Source: Rhodobacterales bacterium HKCCE2091
GTDB taxonomy: Bacteria > Pseudomonadota > Alphaproteobacteria > Rhodobacterales > Rhodobacteraceae
Assembly: GCA_015689685.1 (NCBI GenBank)
Contig: WVSL01000014.1
Coordinates: 1-64,000 of the forward strand
Length of the DNA: 64,000 nt
Direction: 5' to 3'
Both the position numbers and the translations under genes were made by a program. The notes below the pieces were generated by a model that saw nothing but the letters and a program-made list of their open reading frames with translations, did not search any database and was not told the origin of the DNA. Positions within the stretch are counted from its first letter, which is position 1. Each line of letters begins with the position of its first letter. Positions 54,007-63,065 of the stretch are shown here, one piece after another.

Positions 54007-56374
54007 GGACGGGCAGGGGACGCCCGAGGGTGAGTTGATCGACCGACTGCACCAGCGCGTCGCGGTCGATGCGGAAGTGGCGATAGAGGTCGCCGATGGT
54101 GCCGGTCTGGCCGAAATGCTCGACGCCGTGGGCGATGGTCCGGTGCCCCGCGACGCTGCCGAGCCAGGCCAGCGTGGCCGGGTGGCCGTCGATCACCGTC
54201 ACAAGGCTGCACGTTCGCGGCAGCGGCGCGAGCAGGCGTTCGACATGGGCGCGGGCGCAGGGATTGCCGCGCGCCCTTTCCCGCTGCGCTGCCGTCCAGC
54301 CGGCGTTGAGCCGGTCGGCGGAGGTGACGGCCAGGACGCCGATGTCGCGCCGGCCCTCCGCGATCCGGCCGGCCGCGGCGATGGCCTCGTCCGCGACCGC
54401 GCCCTGGTAGGCGATCACCACGTCACAGTTCGGCCCCGGCGGGCGCAGCCAGTAGGCGCCGTCGACCGCGCCCTGGACAAAGGCGTCGTCCCGCCGCCGT
54501 CCGGGCTGTTCCAGCGGCTTGGTCGACAGGCGCAGGTAGACCGACCCCCCGGTCTCGTCCCTGAGCCAAGTGCGTTCGTCGGGGTCGCCCCCGCCGTCGC
54601 GCTGGAGGTAGTCGAAGGCCCATTGCAGGATCACCGCGAGTTCGTCCGCGAAGGCGGGCTCGAAGCTCGCCAGCCCGTCCTGCGCCATGCCGGTCAGCGG
54701 CGTGCCGATGGACTGGTGCGCGCCGCCCTCGGGCGCCAGCGTGACGCCCGAGGGCGTGCCCGCGATGATGAAACGCGCGTCCTGGTAGCAGGCGTAGTTG
54801 AGCGCATCGAGGCCCCGGTGAACGAAGGGATCGTACACCGTGCCGATCGGGATCAGGCGTTTGCCGAACAGGCTGTGGGACAGCCCCGCCGCGCCGAGCA
54901 GGAGGAACAGGTTCATCTCCGCGATGCCCAGTTCGAGATGCTGGCCGGCCGGCGTGAATTCCCATTTCGCGGTCGAGGGGATGCGCTGTTCGATGAACAC
55001 GTCCGCCACGGTCTCGCGCGCGAAGAGCTTGCGGCGGTTGACCCAGGGGCCGAGCGAGGTGGTGCCGGTCACGTCGGGCGACGTGGTCAGGATCCGGTCT
55101 GCGAAGGCGCTGTCGCCGCGGGCGATGTAGTCGAGAATGCGGCCGAAGGCGGTCTGGGTCGATGTCTCCCGATCCGTGGCGGCGGTGATCGCGGGCGGGC
55201 TCAACCGGGCGTCGTCGCGGCGGCGCGATCCGCCCGCGAAGAACGGCACGCGGTCGAGGAAGGCGCGCAGTGCGGGAGGGTCCGCAACGGTCGCGAAAGG
55301 TTCCCACTCCGCGCCCTCGGCCACGCCCATGCGCGCCTGCCAGTCCGTCATCTGCCGGGTGGTCATCAGCCCGCCGTGATTGTCCTTGTGACCGGCGATC
55401 GGCGTGCCCCACCCCTTGATCGTGTAGGCGAGGAAGCAAGTCGGGCGGTCGTGGTCGATCGCGGCGAAGGTGTCGGCCATCGTCTCCACGCAGTTGCCGC
55501 CCAGGTTCTCCATCAGCGCGGCGAGTTCGGTGTCGTCGCGGCGGTCGATCAACGCCGAGACCTCGCCCTGGTCGCCGAGATCCTCCATCAGCCGCTGCCG
55601 CCAGACCGCGCCGCCTTGGTAGGTGAGCGCGGCGTATTCCTGGTTCGAGCAGCGGTCGATCCAGTCGCGCAGCCGGTCGCCACCCGGCTCCGCGAAAGCC
55701 GCGCGTTGCAGCGCGCCGTACTTGACCCGGACGACATCCCATCCGAAGGCGCCGAAGATCTTCTCGATCCGGTCGAACAGCCCTTCGCGCACGATCCCGT
55801 CCAGCGACTGGCGGTTGTAGTCTATGATCCACCAGCAGTTGCGCAGGTCGTTCTTCCAGCCCTCCTGGAGCGCCTCGTAGACGTTGCCCTCGTCGAGCTC
55901 CGCGTCGCCGACCAGCGCCACCATCCGGCCCGGCGTCACCCCGGCACCCCAGGTTTTCGCGGTCACGTAGTCCTGCACCAGCGAGGCGAAGGCGGTGATC
56001 GCGACGCCGAGCCCGACCGAGCCGGTGGAGAAATCGACGTCGTCGCTGTCCTTCGTGCGGGAGGGATAGCTCTGCGCGCCGCCGAGCCCGCGGAAGGCTT
56101 CGAGTTTCTCCCGGCTCTGGCGGCCCATCAGGTACTGGATCGCGTGAAAGACCGGCGAGGCATGAGGCTTGACCGCGACCCGATCCTCCGGCCTCAGCGC
56201 GGAGAAGTAGAGCGCGGTCATGATCGACACCATCGAGGCGGAGGACGCCTGGTGCCCGCCCACCTTGATCCCGTCGACCTTGGGCCGAAGGTGGTTGGCG
56301 TTGTGGATCATCCAGTGCGACAGCCACAGAAGCCGCTGCTCGATGGTCTTGAGATATTCGCGATCGGTGGTCAT
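54002..56374 (-). CDS. MdeB/AceE-like homodimeric 2-oxoacid dehydrogenase E1 (thiamine diphosphate)
   Basis: 790 residues from the ATG at 56374 (GGGAGG upstream). Transketolase-fold features: HQASSASMVSIMTALYFSAL, the FSTGSVGLG block, and the ThDP/Mg motif GDAELDEGNVYEA running to IIDYNRQSLDG. The pyrimidine-domain Glu region follows (HLELGIAEMNLFLLLGAAG). It is shorter than pyruvate dehydrogenase AceE (~890) and close to MdeB, an E1-like enzyme for 2-oxobutyrate beside methionine gamma-lyase in Pseudomonas. Here an Lrp-type gene is divergent as in that system, but no mdeA or E2 gene is nearby. Function on pyruvate or 2-oxobutyrate is inferred. Confidence 0.78.
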   Translation of the reverse strand: MTTDREYLKTIEQRLLWLSHWMIHNANHLRPKVDGIKVGGHQASSASMVSIMTALYFSALRPEDRVAVKPHASPVFHAIQYLMGRQSREKLEAFRGLGGAQSYPSRTKDSDDVDFSTGSVGLGVAITAFASLVQDYVTAKTWGAGVTPGRMVALVGDAELDEGNVYEALQEGWKNDLRNCWWIIDYNRQSLDGIVREGLFDRIEKIFGAFGWDVVRVKYGALQRAAFAEPGGDRLRDWIDRCSNQEYAALTYQGGAVWRQRLMEDLGDQGEVSALIDRRDDTELAALMENLGGNCVETMADTFAAIDHDRPTCFLAYTIKGWGTPIAGHKDNHGGLMTTRQMTDWQARMGVAEGAEWEPFATVADPPALRAFLDRVPFFAGGSRRRDDARLSPPAITAATDRETSTQTAFGRILDYIARGDSAFADRILTTSPDVTGTTSLGPWVNRRKLFARETVADVFIEQRIPSTAKWEFTPAGQHLELGIAEMNLFLLLGAAGLSHSLFGKRLIPIGTVYDPFVHRGLDALNYACYQDARFIIAGTPSGVTLAPEGGAHQSIGTPLTGMAQDGLASFEPAFADELAVILQWAFDYLQRDGGGDPDERTWLRDETGGSVYLRLSTKPLEQPGRRRDDAFVQGAVDGAYWLRPPGPNCDVVIAYQGAVADEAIAAAGRIAEGRRDIGVLAVTSADRLNAGWTAAQRERARGNPCARAHVERLLAPLPRTCSLVTVIDGHPATLAWLGSVAGHRTIAHGVEHFGQTGTIGDLYRHFRIDRDALVQSVDQLTLGRPLPVR

Positions 56375-56485
56375 GGCGGGCCTCCCTCGCGCGAGTTTAC
56401 CGCAAGGTGCATGTCGGTTTCCGTCAAAGGCACTAGAGAAACTGGAAAGATGCGCCGGCTTCCGGCAAGATTCCTCGAAAGCTTG

Positions 56486-56965
56486 ATGGAAACAGCCAAG
56501 TTGGTGCCGGGCATGGACGCGATCGACGAGAGAATCCTCCATCACCTCCAGTCGGACGCGCGGCTGTCGCACCAGGACCTGGCGGAGCGTGTCGGGCTGT
56601 CGCCCTCGCCCTGCGCGCGCCGGATCCGCAAGCTGGAGGCGGACGGCATCATCACCGGCTACAGCGCGCGGATCAACGAGGCGAAGATGGGTTTCGGGTT
56701 CAGCGTCTTCGTTTCGGTCCGGCTGGATCAGCAGGTCGACAGCAGGCTCGACACCTTCGAGCGGCAGGTGCGGGTCTGCTCGCAGGTCGTCGATTGCTGG
56801 CTGATGACCGGCAGCTTCGACTACCTCCTGCGGGTCGCCGTCGCGGATCTGCACGAGTTCGAGACGTTCCTGACCGGAACGCTGACGAAGATCGCGGGCG
56901 TCGCGTCGATCGAATCCTCGATCCCGATCCGCCGCGTGAAGGACCAGTTCGCCCGCCTGCGCTGA
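56486..56965 (+). CDS. Lrp/AsnC-family regulator
   Basis: 159 residues from the ATG at 56486; an ATG at 56450 (after GAAACTGGAAAG) or 56513 would change length by +12 or -9 residues. The N-terminal winged helix (DERILHHLQSDARLSHQDLAERVGLSPSPCARRIRKLEADGII) and the C-terminal RAM/ActR ligand domain (DCWLMTGSFDYLLRVAVADLHEFE) are classic. It is divergent from the MdeB-like gene, the same arrangement as mdeR-mdeB, so it probably activates it in response to an amino acid. Convergent with the AcoR-type gene, 11 bases apart. Confidence 0.87.
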   Translation: METAKLVPGMDAIDERILHHLQSDARLSHQDLAERVGLSPSPCARRIRKLEADGIITGYSARINEAKMGFGFSVFVSVRLDQQVDSRLDTFERQVRVCSQVVDCWLMTGSFDYLLRVAVADLHEFETFLTGTLTKIAGVASIESSIPIRRVKDQFARLR

Positions 56966-56976
56966 CCGACAGTCGG

Positions 56977-59022
56977 TCAGGGCTTCTCGATGTGGTACTG
57001 CTTGAGCTTGCGGTAGAGTGTCGGCCGCGAGATCCCGAGCTTGGCGGCGACGCGGGTCAGGTTGCCCTTCTCGGCCACCAGCGCCCGCCGGATCGCGGAG
57101 GCCTCGATGCTTTCGAGATCGCCGGAATAGCCGCTGAGGATGTTGCCGATGGAATCGTCGCCGGTGTCGTCGCCGTCGGCGAAGTCGTCGCGGATCTCGG
57201 GCGGCAGGTCCTCGGCGCGGACGAGCGTGTCGGTCTTCAGCAGGATCAGCCGCTGCACGACGTTGCGCAACTCGCGGACGTTGCCAGGCCACCGGTAGGC
57301 GCGGAGGTGGTTCAGCGCGCCGTCGCTGTAGCCGAGCGGCTCGCGCCCGGCTTCCTCGGCAAGGGTGCGGGTGAAGTGTTCCAGCAGGAGTACGAGGTCG
57401 TTGCCGCGCTCGCGCAGGGGCGGAACCTCGATGGTGATGACGCCGATCCGGTAGAACAGGTCGCGGCGGAACTTTCCGTTGGCGATTTCCTTGCGGAGAT
57501 CGCGGTTGGTCATGGCCACCAGCCGCACGTCGACCGGGCGCCGCTTGCTGTCGCCGATCCGGTAGACCGCGCGCTGTTCGAGCGCCCGCAGCAGGTAGGG
57601 TTGCAACTCGATCGGCATGTCGCCGACCTCGTCGAGACAGAGGACGCCGCCGTCGGCGAGCTCGAACTTGCCCTCGCGCCCGCCGCGCACCGCGCCGGTG
57701 AAGGCGCCTTCGACGTAGCCGAAGAGCTCCGCCCCGATCAGGTCGCCGGAGATCGCCGCGCAGTTGACCGTGACGTAGGGCGCATCGGGCTTCTTGCTGC
57801 GGCCGTGGATGAGGCGGGCGAAGAGCTCCTTGCCGACGCCGGTTTCGCCCTGGATCAGCACCGTGACGTTCGCCGCCGCCGCGCGTTCGGCCAGTTCGAT
57901 CGCGTCGAGCATCCGCGGGGCCTCGCCCACGATCACCACCTCGGCCTCCGACACGCCCGGGCGCGGCCTGATCCGACGCGGCTCCGCCGCCGGGCGGGTC
58001 CGGGCGCGGTGGTTGTCGATGAACAGCGCCGCGCCGCGATAGGTGCCTTCGAAGCTCAGCCGCTCGAGCCCCTTCGGCTGGAACTCCGGCGGCAGGATCT
58101 TCCCGATGTCGGTGCCCGAAAGCTCCTGGTTCTGGGACAGGAGCTTCTTGCCGACGGCGAGTTTCTCGAACGGCAGTTGAAGCCGTTCGTCGAGTCCGCG
58201 GCGGAACTGGATCCGGCCGGTCTTGTCGAGCAGGATCACGCCGTCCTCGGCGCGGCTGAACTCCGACATCAGGAAGGCTTCGAGCAGCTGCGTGCGTTCC
58301 TTGCGCTGCTGCTCGGCCAGGGCGATCTCGATCTCGCGCGCGGCGGCCATGACCAGCGCGAGGTTGTGTTCGCGGAAGATCTGCGGCGGGCCGGACAGGT
58401 CGACCACGCCGATGACCGACTGGTCGATCGGGTCGTGGATCGGCACGCCCGCGCAGGTCCAGTTCTGCACCCCTTCGACGAAGTGCTCGGCGGCGTGAAC
58501 GTAGGTCGGCTGCCCGGTCTTGAGCGCGGTGCCGATGCCGTTGGTGCCGATGGCGTTCTCGCTCCAGATGCCGCCGATCTCGAGATGGATGTCGTGGCCC
58601 TGTTCCAGCACCGACTGGTCGCCGATGGCGTCGATGATGACGCCCAATTCGTCGGCGAGGATCAGGATCGTGCGCGCGTTCTTGAGGTGCGGGGCCAGCC
58701 GCTCGAACGCCTGCTGCGCGGCGTCGCGAAGCTGCGAGTTGAGCTGCTGTCGGCGCCAGACGTCGTTCTCGTCGGTGATCCGCCGGGACCCGTGGCGGGC
58801 TGCGTCGACGCCGGATTCGATGCTTCGGCGCCAGGAATCCGCGATCACGTCGCGGACGCTCTCCGGGCCGGCCTCGTCCGTCTGCCGCGCGGTGACGAAC
58901 CGTTCCCACGCGCGTCTTGTACGCGACTCCGAGTATTCACCGCTGCCGACCGCCGGGCTCACGGCGACCCCTGGGTTGTCGAAATAGCTGCGCCTAGGCA
59001 TAGCCGGTATGAACCTTTCCAT
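56977..59022 (-). CDS. AcoR-type sigma-54-dependent activator
   Basis: 681 residues. N-terminal AcoR region with a GAF sensor at ~110-240 (GGIWSENAIGTNGIGTAL, NWTCAGVPIHDPID), then a PAS-like segment. The sigma-54 AAA+ domain follows, with Walker A GETGVGKE near 391, the GAFTGA loop near 440, and LDEVGDMP. The C-terminal Fis helix-turn-helix is NLTRVAAKLGISRPTLYRKLK. Regulators of this class control alkane/alkene, acetoin and alcohol oxidation operons. Its place at the end of the GroEL/ADH cluster suggests it activates that operon and the oxygenase predicted beyond the window. Confidence 0.9.
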   Translation of the reverse strand: MERFIPAMPRRSYFDNPGVAVSPAVGSGEYSESRTRRAWERFVTARQTDEAGPESVRDVIADSWRRSIESGVDAARHGSRRITDENDVWRRQQLNSQLRDAAQQAFERLAPHLKNARTILILADELGVIIDAIGDQSVLEQGHDIHLEIGGIWSENAIGTNGIGTALKTGQPTYVHAAEHFVEGVQNWTCAGVPIHDPIDQSVIGVVDLSGPPQIFREHNLALVMAAAREIEIALAEQQRKERTQLLEAFLMSEFSRAEDGVILLDKTGRIQFRRGLDERLQLPFEKLAVGKKLLSQNQELSGTDIGKILPPEFQPKGLERLSFEGTYRGAALFIDNHRARTRPAAEPRRIRPRPGVSEAEVVIVGEAPRMLDAIELAERAAAANVTVLIQGETGVGKELFARLIHGRSKKPDAPYVTVNCAAISGDLIGAELFGYVEGAFTGAVRGGREGKFELADGGVLCLDEVGDMPIELQPYLLRALEQRAVYRIGDSKRRPVDVRLVAMTNRDLRKEIANGKFRRDLFYRIGVITIEVPPLRERGNDLVLLLEHFTRTLAEEAGREPLGYSDGALNHLRAYRWPGNVRELRNVVQRLILLKTDTLVRAEDLPPEIRDDFADGDDTGDDSIGNILSGYSGDLESIEASAIRRALVAEKGNLTRVAAKLGISRPTLYRKLKQYHIEKP

Positions 59023-59059
59023 TCCAGTTCAGGCGCCGGGGCTGTTCCGTGGCGGTCGG

Positions 59060-59542
59060 TCATGTCAGGCCCAGTCGTTCCTCCAGCGCGGCGGCGAGGT
59101 CCTTCTCGGAGAAGTCGGGAGTGATCGCGACACCATCGAGATCCGCGATCGCCGCGCGGATTTCGTCGTCGATCGGAGAGATGAACCCGTTTTCGCTGGT
59201 CGCCGGAACGAATGTCCTGCCCATGAAGTTGCCACGGAGCTCTCCAAGCAGCTGGAGCTGGCGTCCGTTGTTGCTGTCGGCGAGCACAACACGATTGTTG
59301 ACGCTCACTCTCACGTAGGGGGCCGGCGCGTCGCTGGCGGGACGCGCCTTGAGATCGTGGATGATGAGCCCGTCGGGCTTGGGTTCCTCGCGCCGCGCGG
59401 CCTGTTCGGCACGCATCCTCGAGAAACCGCCGTTGCTGATCTGATCGGCAAGCCTGCGGATGACCGGAGCATTCTCCGAGATCAGTCGTTTGGCGCGCAC
59501 ATCCTCCTGCCGCGCGCCGTCGCGTTTCGAGAATATGTCCAT
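59060..59542 (-). CDS. Conserved-looking hypothetical protein in the oxygenase-accessory cluster
   Basis: 160 residues from the ATG at 59542 (GGAGGGAGG upstream); an in-frame start at 59575 would remove that ribosome site. Not recognised. The N-terminal part is helical and basic (MDIFSKRDGARQEDVRAKRL, then ISENAPVIRRLADQIS). A Pro/Lys linker follows, then a compact C-terminal part (YVRVSVNNRVVLADSNNGRQ, then LQLLGELRGNF). No signal peptide, membrane segment or metal motif. It lies between the AcoR-type gene and the glyoxalase gene on the same strand. Clear ribosome site and coding bias support a real gene. Confidence 0.7.
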   Translation of the reverse strand: MDIFSKRDGARQEDVRAKRLISENAPVIRRLADQISNGGFSRMRAEQAARREEPKPDGLIIHDLKARPASDAPAPYVRVSVNNRVVLADSNNGRQLQLLGELRGNFMGRTFVPATSENGFISPIDDEIRAAIADLDGVAITPDFSEKDLAAALEERLGLT

Positions 59543-59744
59543 ATTCTCAGCCTCCCTCCGAGTTGAAGTTATCAAGTTGTTACGTGCATTGCCACGACAA
59601 AGCGCCGGCTCCGCGTGGCGCGGAATTGGTTAAGTGCGTGAACAGATTGACTTTCCCTGCGGGTTAGCCGACCGATTCCGCGCGTGTTTCCATCGCTCTA
59701 GCTGTCGGGCGCTGCGGCCCGCGCCGCCGGACGCGGGCGGGCGG

Positions 59745-60140
59745 TCACTTGTAGCGGCCCCCGCGTTCCAGCACCTCGATCTGGTAGCCGTCGGGATCCT
59801 GCACGAAGAAGAACCGCGCCAGCGTTTCGCCGTCATGCTTGAAGTCGACGATGTTGCGCGGTTCGAAGCCCGCGGCGACGAAGCGCGCGTGCTCGGCATC
59901 CAGGTCGGTGACGCTGACGGCGAGATGGCCGTAGCCGTCGCCCAGGTCGTAGGGTTCGGTCCGGTCCTTGTTGACGGTCAGTTCGACTTCGAACGGGGTC
60001 TCGTCGCCCCAGAGGTAGATCAGGGTGAAGGACTCGAAGTCGAGCCGCTCGACATGGGTCAGTCCGAACGCCTCGCGGTAGAAGGCTTCGGAGCGCGCGC
60101 CGTCGAGGACGCGGATCATCGAGTGGATTGCCTTGGCCAT
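59745..60140 (-). CDS. Glyoxalase I (VOC family lactoylglutathione lyase)
   Basis: 131 residues, two beta-alpha-beta-beta-beta units. Metal ligands H6, E53, H72 and E122 match the His/Glu/His/Glu set of E. coli GloA, and FYREAFGL and DPDGYQIEVLERGG are typical. It isomerises the methylglyoxal-glutathione hemithioacetal. In a propane/acetone oxidation cluster it would detoxify methylglyoxal made from acetol, an inference from context. Followed on the same strand by the hypothetical and AcoR-type genes. Confidence 0.87.
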   Translation of the reverse strand: MAKAIHSMIRVLDGARSEAFYREAFGLTHVERLDFESFTLIYLWGDETPFEVELTVNKDRTEPYDLGDGYGHLAVSVTDLDAEHARFVAAGFEPRNIVDFKHDGETLARFFFVQDPDGYQIEVLERGGRYK

Positions 60141-60257
60141 GTCGGTCCTCGTGTCGTTTCGGGGCAGGGGCCCCGCGGCCTCCGACTGGGACAGGGGCCG
60201 CGGGGCATCGTCGGGCGGGACGGGAAACCCGCTACCGACAGGGAGGTCCGGCCGGGA

Positions 60258-61301
60258 TCAGGGGACGATGACGCCCCGCCCGGTGAACTTGCGGTTCTTG
60301 AAGTCGGAGATCGCGGTGTTGATGTCGCTGAGCTTGTACTCGGTCTGGTGCATCTTCACCTTGCCGTCGGCGTTCATCTCCATCAACTCCACCAGTTCGA
60401 TGTAGTCGCCCACGAGGCTGCCGCCGATCTTGATCTCGCGCGCCACCAGTTCCAGCGTCGGGATCTCCACCGTGCCGCCGTAGCCGATCATGATCAGCTC
60501 GCCGCCCTGGCGGAGCAGCTTCCAGCACAGGTTCTCGGTGCCGTGTTCGCCGACGAAGTCGATCACGACGTGGGCGCCGCCGCCGGTCAGGTCCGCGACC
60601 TCCTCGATCAGGTTGTCGCCGCCGTCGAGGACTATGTCCGCGCCGAGCTCCTTCGCCAGCTGCCGGGCGGCCGGTTCCCTGTCGACCGCGATCACCCGCG
60701 CGCCGCTCGTGTGCTTGAGCACCTGGAGCGCGATGTGCCCGAGCCCGCCGATCCCGAGCAACAGGACGTAGCCGCCGGGATTGAGCAGCTTCGCCGCCTT
60801 CTTCGCGGCGCGGTAGGCGGTGATGCCGGCATCTGCCATCGGCGCGACCTGAAGCGGCGTGATCCCGGTGTTCAGCTTGATGACCGACTGCTCGCTGGTC
60901 TTGAAGTACTCCGCGAAGCCGCCGTCGAGGCCGAGGCCGGGGAACAGGCCGTGGTCGCAGTACATGTCATGGCCGTAGCGGCAGTTGAGGCAGATGCCGC
61001 AGCTCCGGAACGGGTGGCAGATCACCGCGTCGCCGGGCTTCACCGAGGTCACGGCGCTGCCGACGTCCTCGACCCAACCGGCGTTCTCGTGGCCCATGAT
61101 GTAGGGCAGGAGCGAGCCTTCGCCGTCCATGATGTCCTTCCAGACACCTTCGATGATGTGCAGGTCGGTGCGGCACAGGCCGGCCGCACCGACCTTGACG
61201 ATCACCTCGTTCGGGGCCGTGATCATGGGGGGACGGACGTCTTCGATCTTCAGCTCCACGTTCATCGCGGGATCGTATTCGTATAGTCTTGCAGCCTTCA
61301 T
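60258..61301 (-). CDS. Zinc-dependent alcohol dehydrogenase (2-propanol dehydrogenase type)
   Basis: 347 residues of the MDR superfamily. Catalytic zinc residues C43, H71 and E72 (GLCRTDLH, MGHENAG), structural zinc C101, C104, C107 and C115, and the NAD site LLGIGGLGHIALQ near residue 172. The sequence resembles the ADH that accompanies propane monooxygenase genes in actinobacteria and alphaproteobacteria, oxidising 1- or 2-propanol. It directly follows the GroEL gene in the operon. Confidence 0.88.
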   Translation of the reverse strand: MKAARLYEYDPAMNVELKIEDVRPPMITAPNEVIVKVGAAGLCRTDLHIIEGVWKDIMDGEGSLLPYIMGHENAGWVEDVGSAVTSVKPGDAVICHPFRSCGICLNCRYGHDMYCDHGLFPGLGLDGGFAEYFKTSEQSVIKLNTGITPLQVAPMADAGITAYRAAKKAAKLLNPGGYVLLLGIGGLGHIALQVLKHTSGARVIAVDREPAARQLAKELGADIVLDGGDNLIEEVADLTGGGAHVVIDFVGEHGTENLCWKLLRQGGELIMIGYGGTVEIPTLELVAREIKIGGSLVGDYIELVELMEMNADGKVKMHQTEYKLSDINTAISDFKNRKFTGRGVIVP

Positions 61302-61367
61302 CGGGCGTTCTCCTCTGGGCAGGGACCGGCCGCGCGCCCCATCCGGCGGCGCGACCGGCGCGTGTGG

Positions 61368-62999
61368 TTACTGGCGTCCGAGACGTTCCGCGCCGCCGCC
61401 GAGCGCGGGGCCCTCGGTGGGATCGGCCTCGCCTTCCTCGAGGTCTCCGACGAGGGTCTCGGTGGTCAGGATCAGGGTGGCGACCGACGCGGCGTTGACG
61501 AGCGCGCTGGCCGGAACGCGGGCGGGGTCTATGATCCCGGCCTCGAACATGTCGGCGTAGTTGCCCGCGGCGGCGTCGTAGCCCTGACCCGCGGCGCCCC
61601 CGGCGACCTTCTCGACCACGGTCTCGGCGTCCGCGCCGGCATTGGTCGCGATCCGCCAGACCGGCTGCGTGAGCACCGAGCGGACCAGCGCGATGCCCTT
61701 GCCGACGTCCCCCATCGCGGTGAGGTTGTCGAGCACCGGCGCCACCTGCGCGAGGGCGGTGCCGCCGCCGGCGACCACGCCGTCCTCGGCCGCCGCGCGG
61801 ACGGCGCAGAGCGCGTCCTCGATCAGCTGGATCTTGCGCTTCTGTTCGACCGGGGTGAAGCCGCCGGCGTAGATGATCGCGCTGCCGCCCGAGAGTTTCG
61901 CCAGCCGCTCGCGCAGCTTGTCCTGCTCGATGTTCGGCGGGGCGACGTCGTACATGCGCTGCACCTGGTTGCGGCGCGCGACAACCGCGGCCGGATCGCC
62001 CTCGCCCCGGAGGACGCTGGTGGTCGAGGCCGTCGCACGCACCATCTCGGCCCCGCCGAGCTGGTCGCGGGTCACGTTCTCCAGCTTCTTGCCGAGGTCG
62101 CGGGCGAGGACCTGGCCGCCGGTGATGATCGCGAGGTCGTCCATCATCGCCGTGCGCCAATGGCCGTATTCCGGTGGGTGGACGACGAGGAACCTGCCGG
62201 CGCCGCCCTGGTCGAGCAGTCGCACCACCACGTCGGGCGCGATTTCCTCCGCGATGATCAGGAGCGGACGGTTCTCGCCGTCGGCGATCGCGATCGCCGC
62301 GTCAAGCATGGAGGGATGAAGGATCTTCTGGTCCGTCATCAGGATCAGCGGATTGCGCAGCACCGCTTCCATGTGCTCGCGGTCGGTGACCATGTGATGC
62401 GAGATGTAGCCGCGCTCGAACGACATGCCCTCCATCACCTCCATCGTGGTCTCGATGGTGACGCCGAAATCGGCCGAGATGACGCCCTCGCGCCCGACCC
62501 GCCCGTAGGCCTCGGCCACGAGGTCGCCGAGTTCGGGATCGGTGGCGGAGACGCGGGCGACGGCCTTGAGGTATTCGGGGTTGGACTCGCAATCGCGCGA
62601 GCTTTCGTCGATGGCCGCGATCACGCGCTCCACCGCCATCTCGATGCCGCGGCAGAGATCGACCGGGCGGACGCCGTTGTCGGTCAGCGCGACGCCCTTC
62701 TGGATCAGCGCGTTGGCCAGCACGATCGCGGTCGTGGTGCCGTCGCCCGCGACCTCGTTGGTCTGCATCGAGACCTCGCGGACGACCTGCGCCCCCATGT
62801 TCTCGAAGCGGTCGGTCAGTTCGATTTCTGACGCGATCGACACGCCGTCGCGGGTGACGAGCGGGGTGCCGACCGGGCGGTCGACCATCGCGTTGAGGCC
62901 CTTCGGCCCGAGGGTCGGTTCGACCGCCGCGGCGAGGCGCGCGACGCCCCGGGCGAGGGCCTTGCGGGCGAGTTTCCCGTGGACGAGCAGTTTAGCCAT
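61368..62999 (-). CDS. Divergent GroEL-type chaperonin (MimG-like)
   Basis: 543 residues from the ATG at 62999 (AGGAGGAAGAC upstream). ATP-site motifs TLGPKG and NEVAGDGTTTA are intact, and the second half retains GGGTALAQ and AGIIDPARV. It lacks the Gly-Gly-Met tail of housekeeping GroEL, ending GGGAERLGRQ. No groES is adjacent. Such stand-alone chaperonins are needed for folding the large hydroxylase of propane/acetone monooxygenases (MimG in Mycobacterium). The ADH gene follows it. Confidence 0.9.
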   Translation of the reverse strand: MAKLLVHGKLARKALARGVARLAAAVEPTLGPKGLNAMVDRPVGTPLVTRDGVSIASEIELTDRFENMGAQVVREVSMQTNEVAGDGTTTAIVLANALIQKGVALTDNGVRPVDLCRGIEMAVERVIAAIDESSRDCESNPEYLKAVARVSATDPELGDLVAEAYGRVGREGVISADFGVTIETTMEVMEGMSFERGYISHHMVTDREHMEAVLRNPLILMTDQKILHPSMLDAAIAIADGENRPLLIIAEEIAPDVVVRLLDQGGAGRFLVVHPPEYGHWRTAMMDDLAIITGGQVLARDLGKKLENVTRDQLGGAEMVRATASTTSVLRGEGDPAAVVARRNQVQRMYDVAPPNIEQDKLRERLAKLSGGSAIIYAGGFTPVEQKRKIQLIEDALCAVRAAAEDGVVAGGGTALAQVAPVLDNLTAMGDVGKGIALVRSVLTQPVWRIATNAGADAETVVEKVAGGAAGQGYDAAAGNYADMFEAGIIDPARVPASALVNAASVATLILTTETLVGDLEEGEADPTEGPALGGGAERLGRQ

Positions 63000-63065
63000 G
63001 TCTTCCTCCTTCACCGCGCAGGGGTTCTGCGGGTGCCTCCTGGACTTGCATTGCGTTTGGTCGGG

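Noticed and set aside
56375-56449. Longer Lrp reading frame from further upstream
   Set aside because: Upstream codons continue through the antisense of the MdeB-like gene and carry no Lrp similarity.
59543-59640. Possible sigma-54 promoter (TGGCA...) on the minus strand before the hypothetical gene
   Set aside because: TGGCA is present but the required GC element at the fixed downstream distance is missing.
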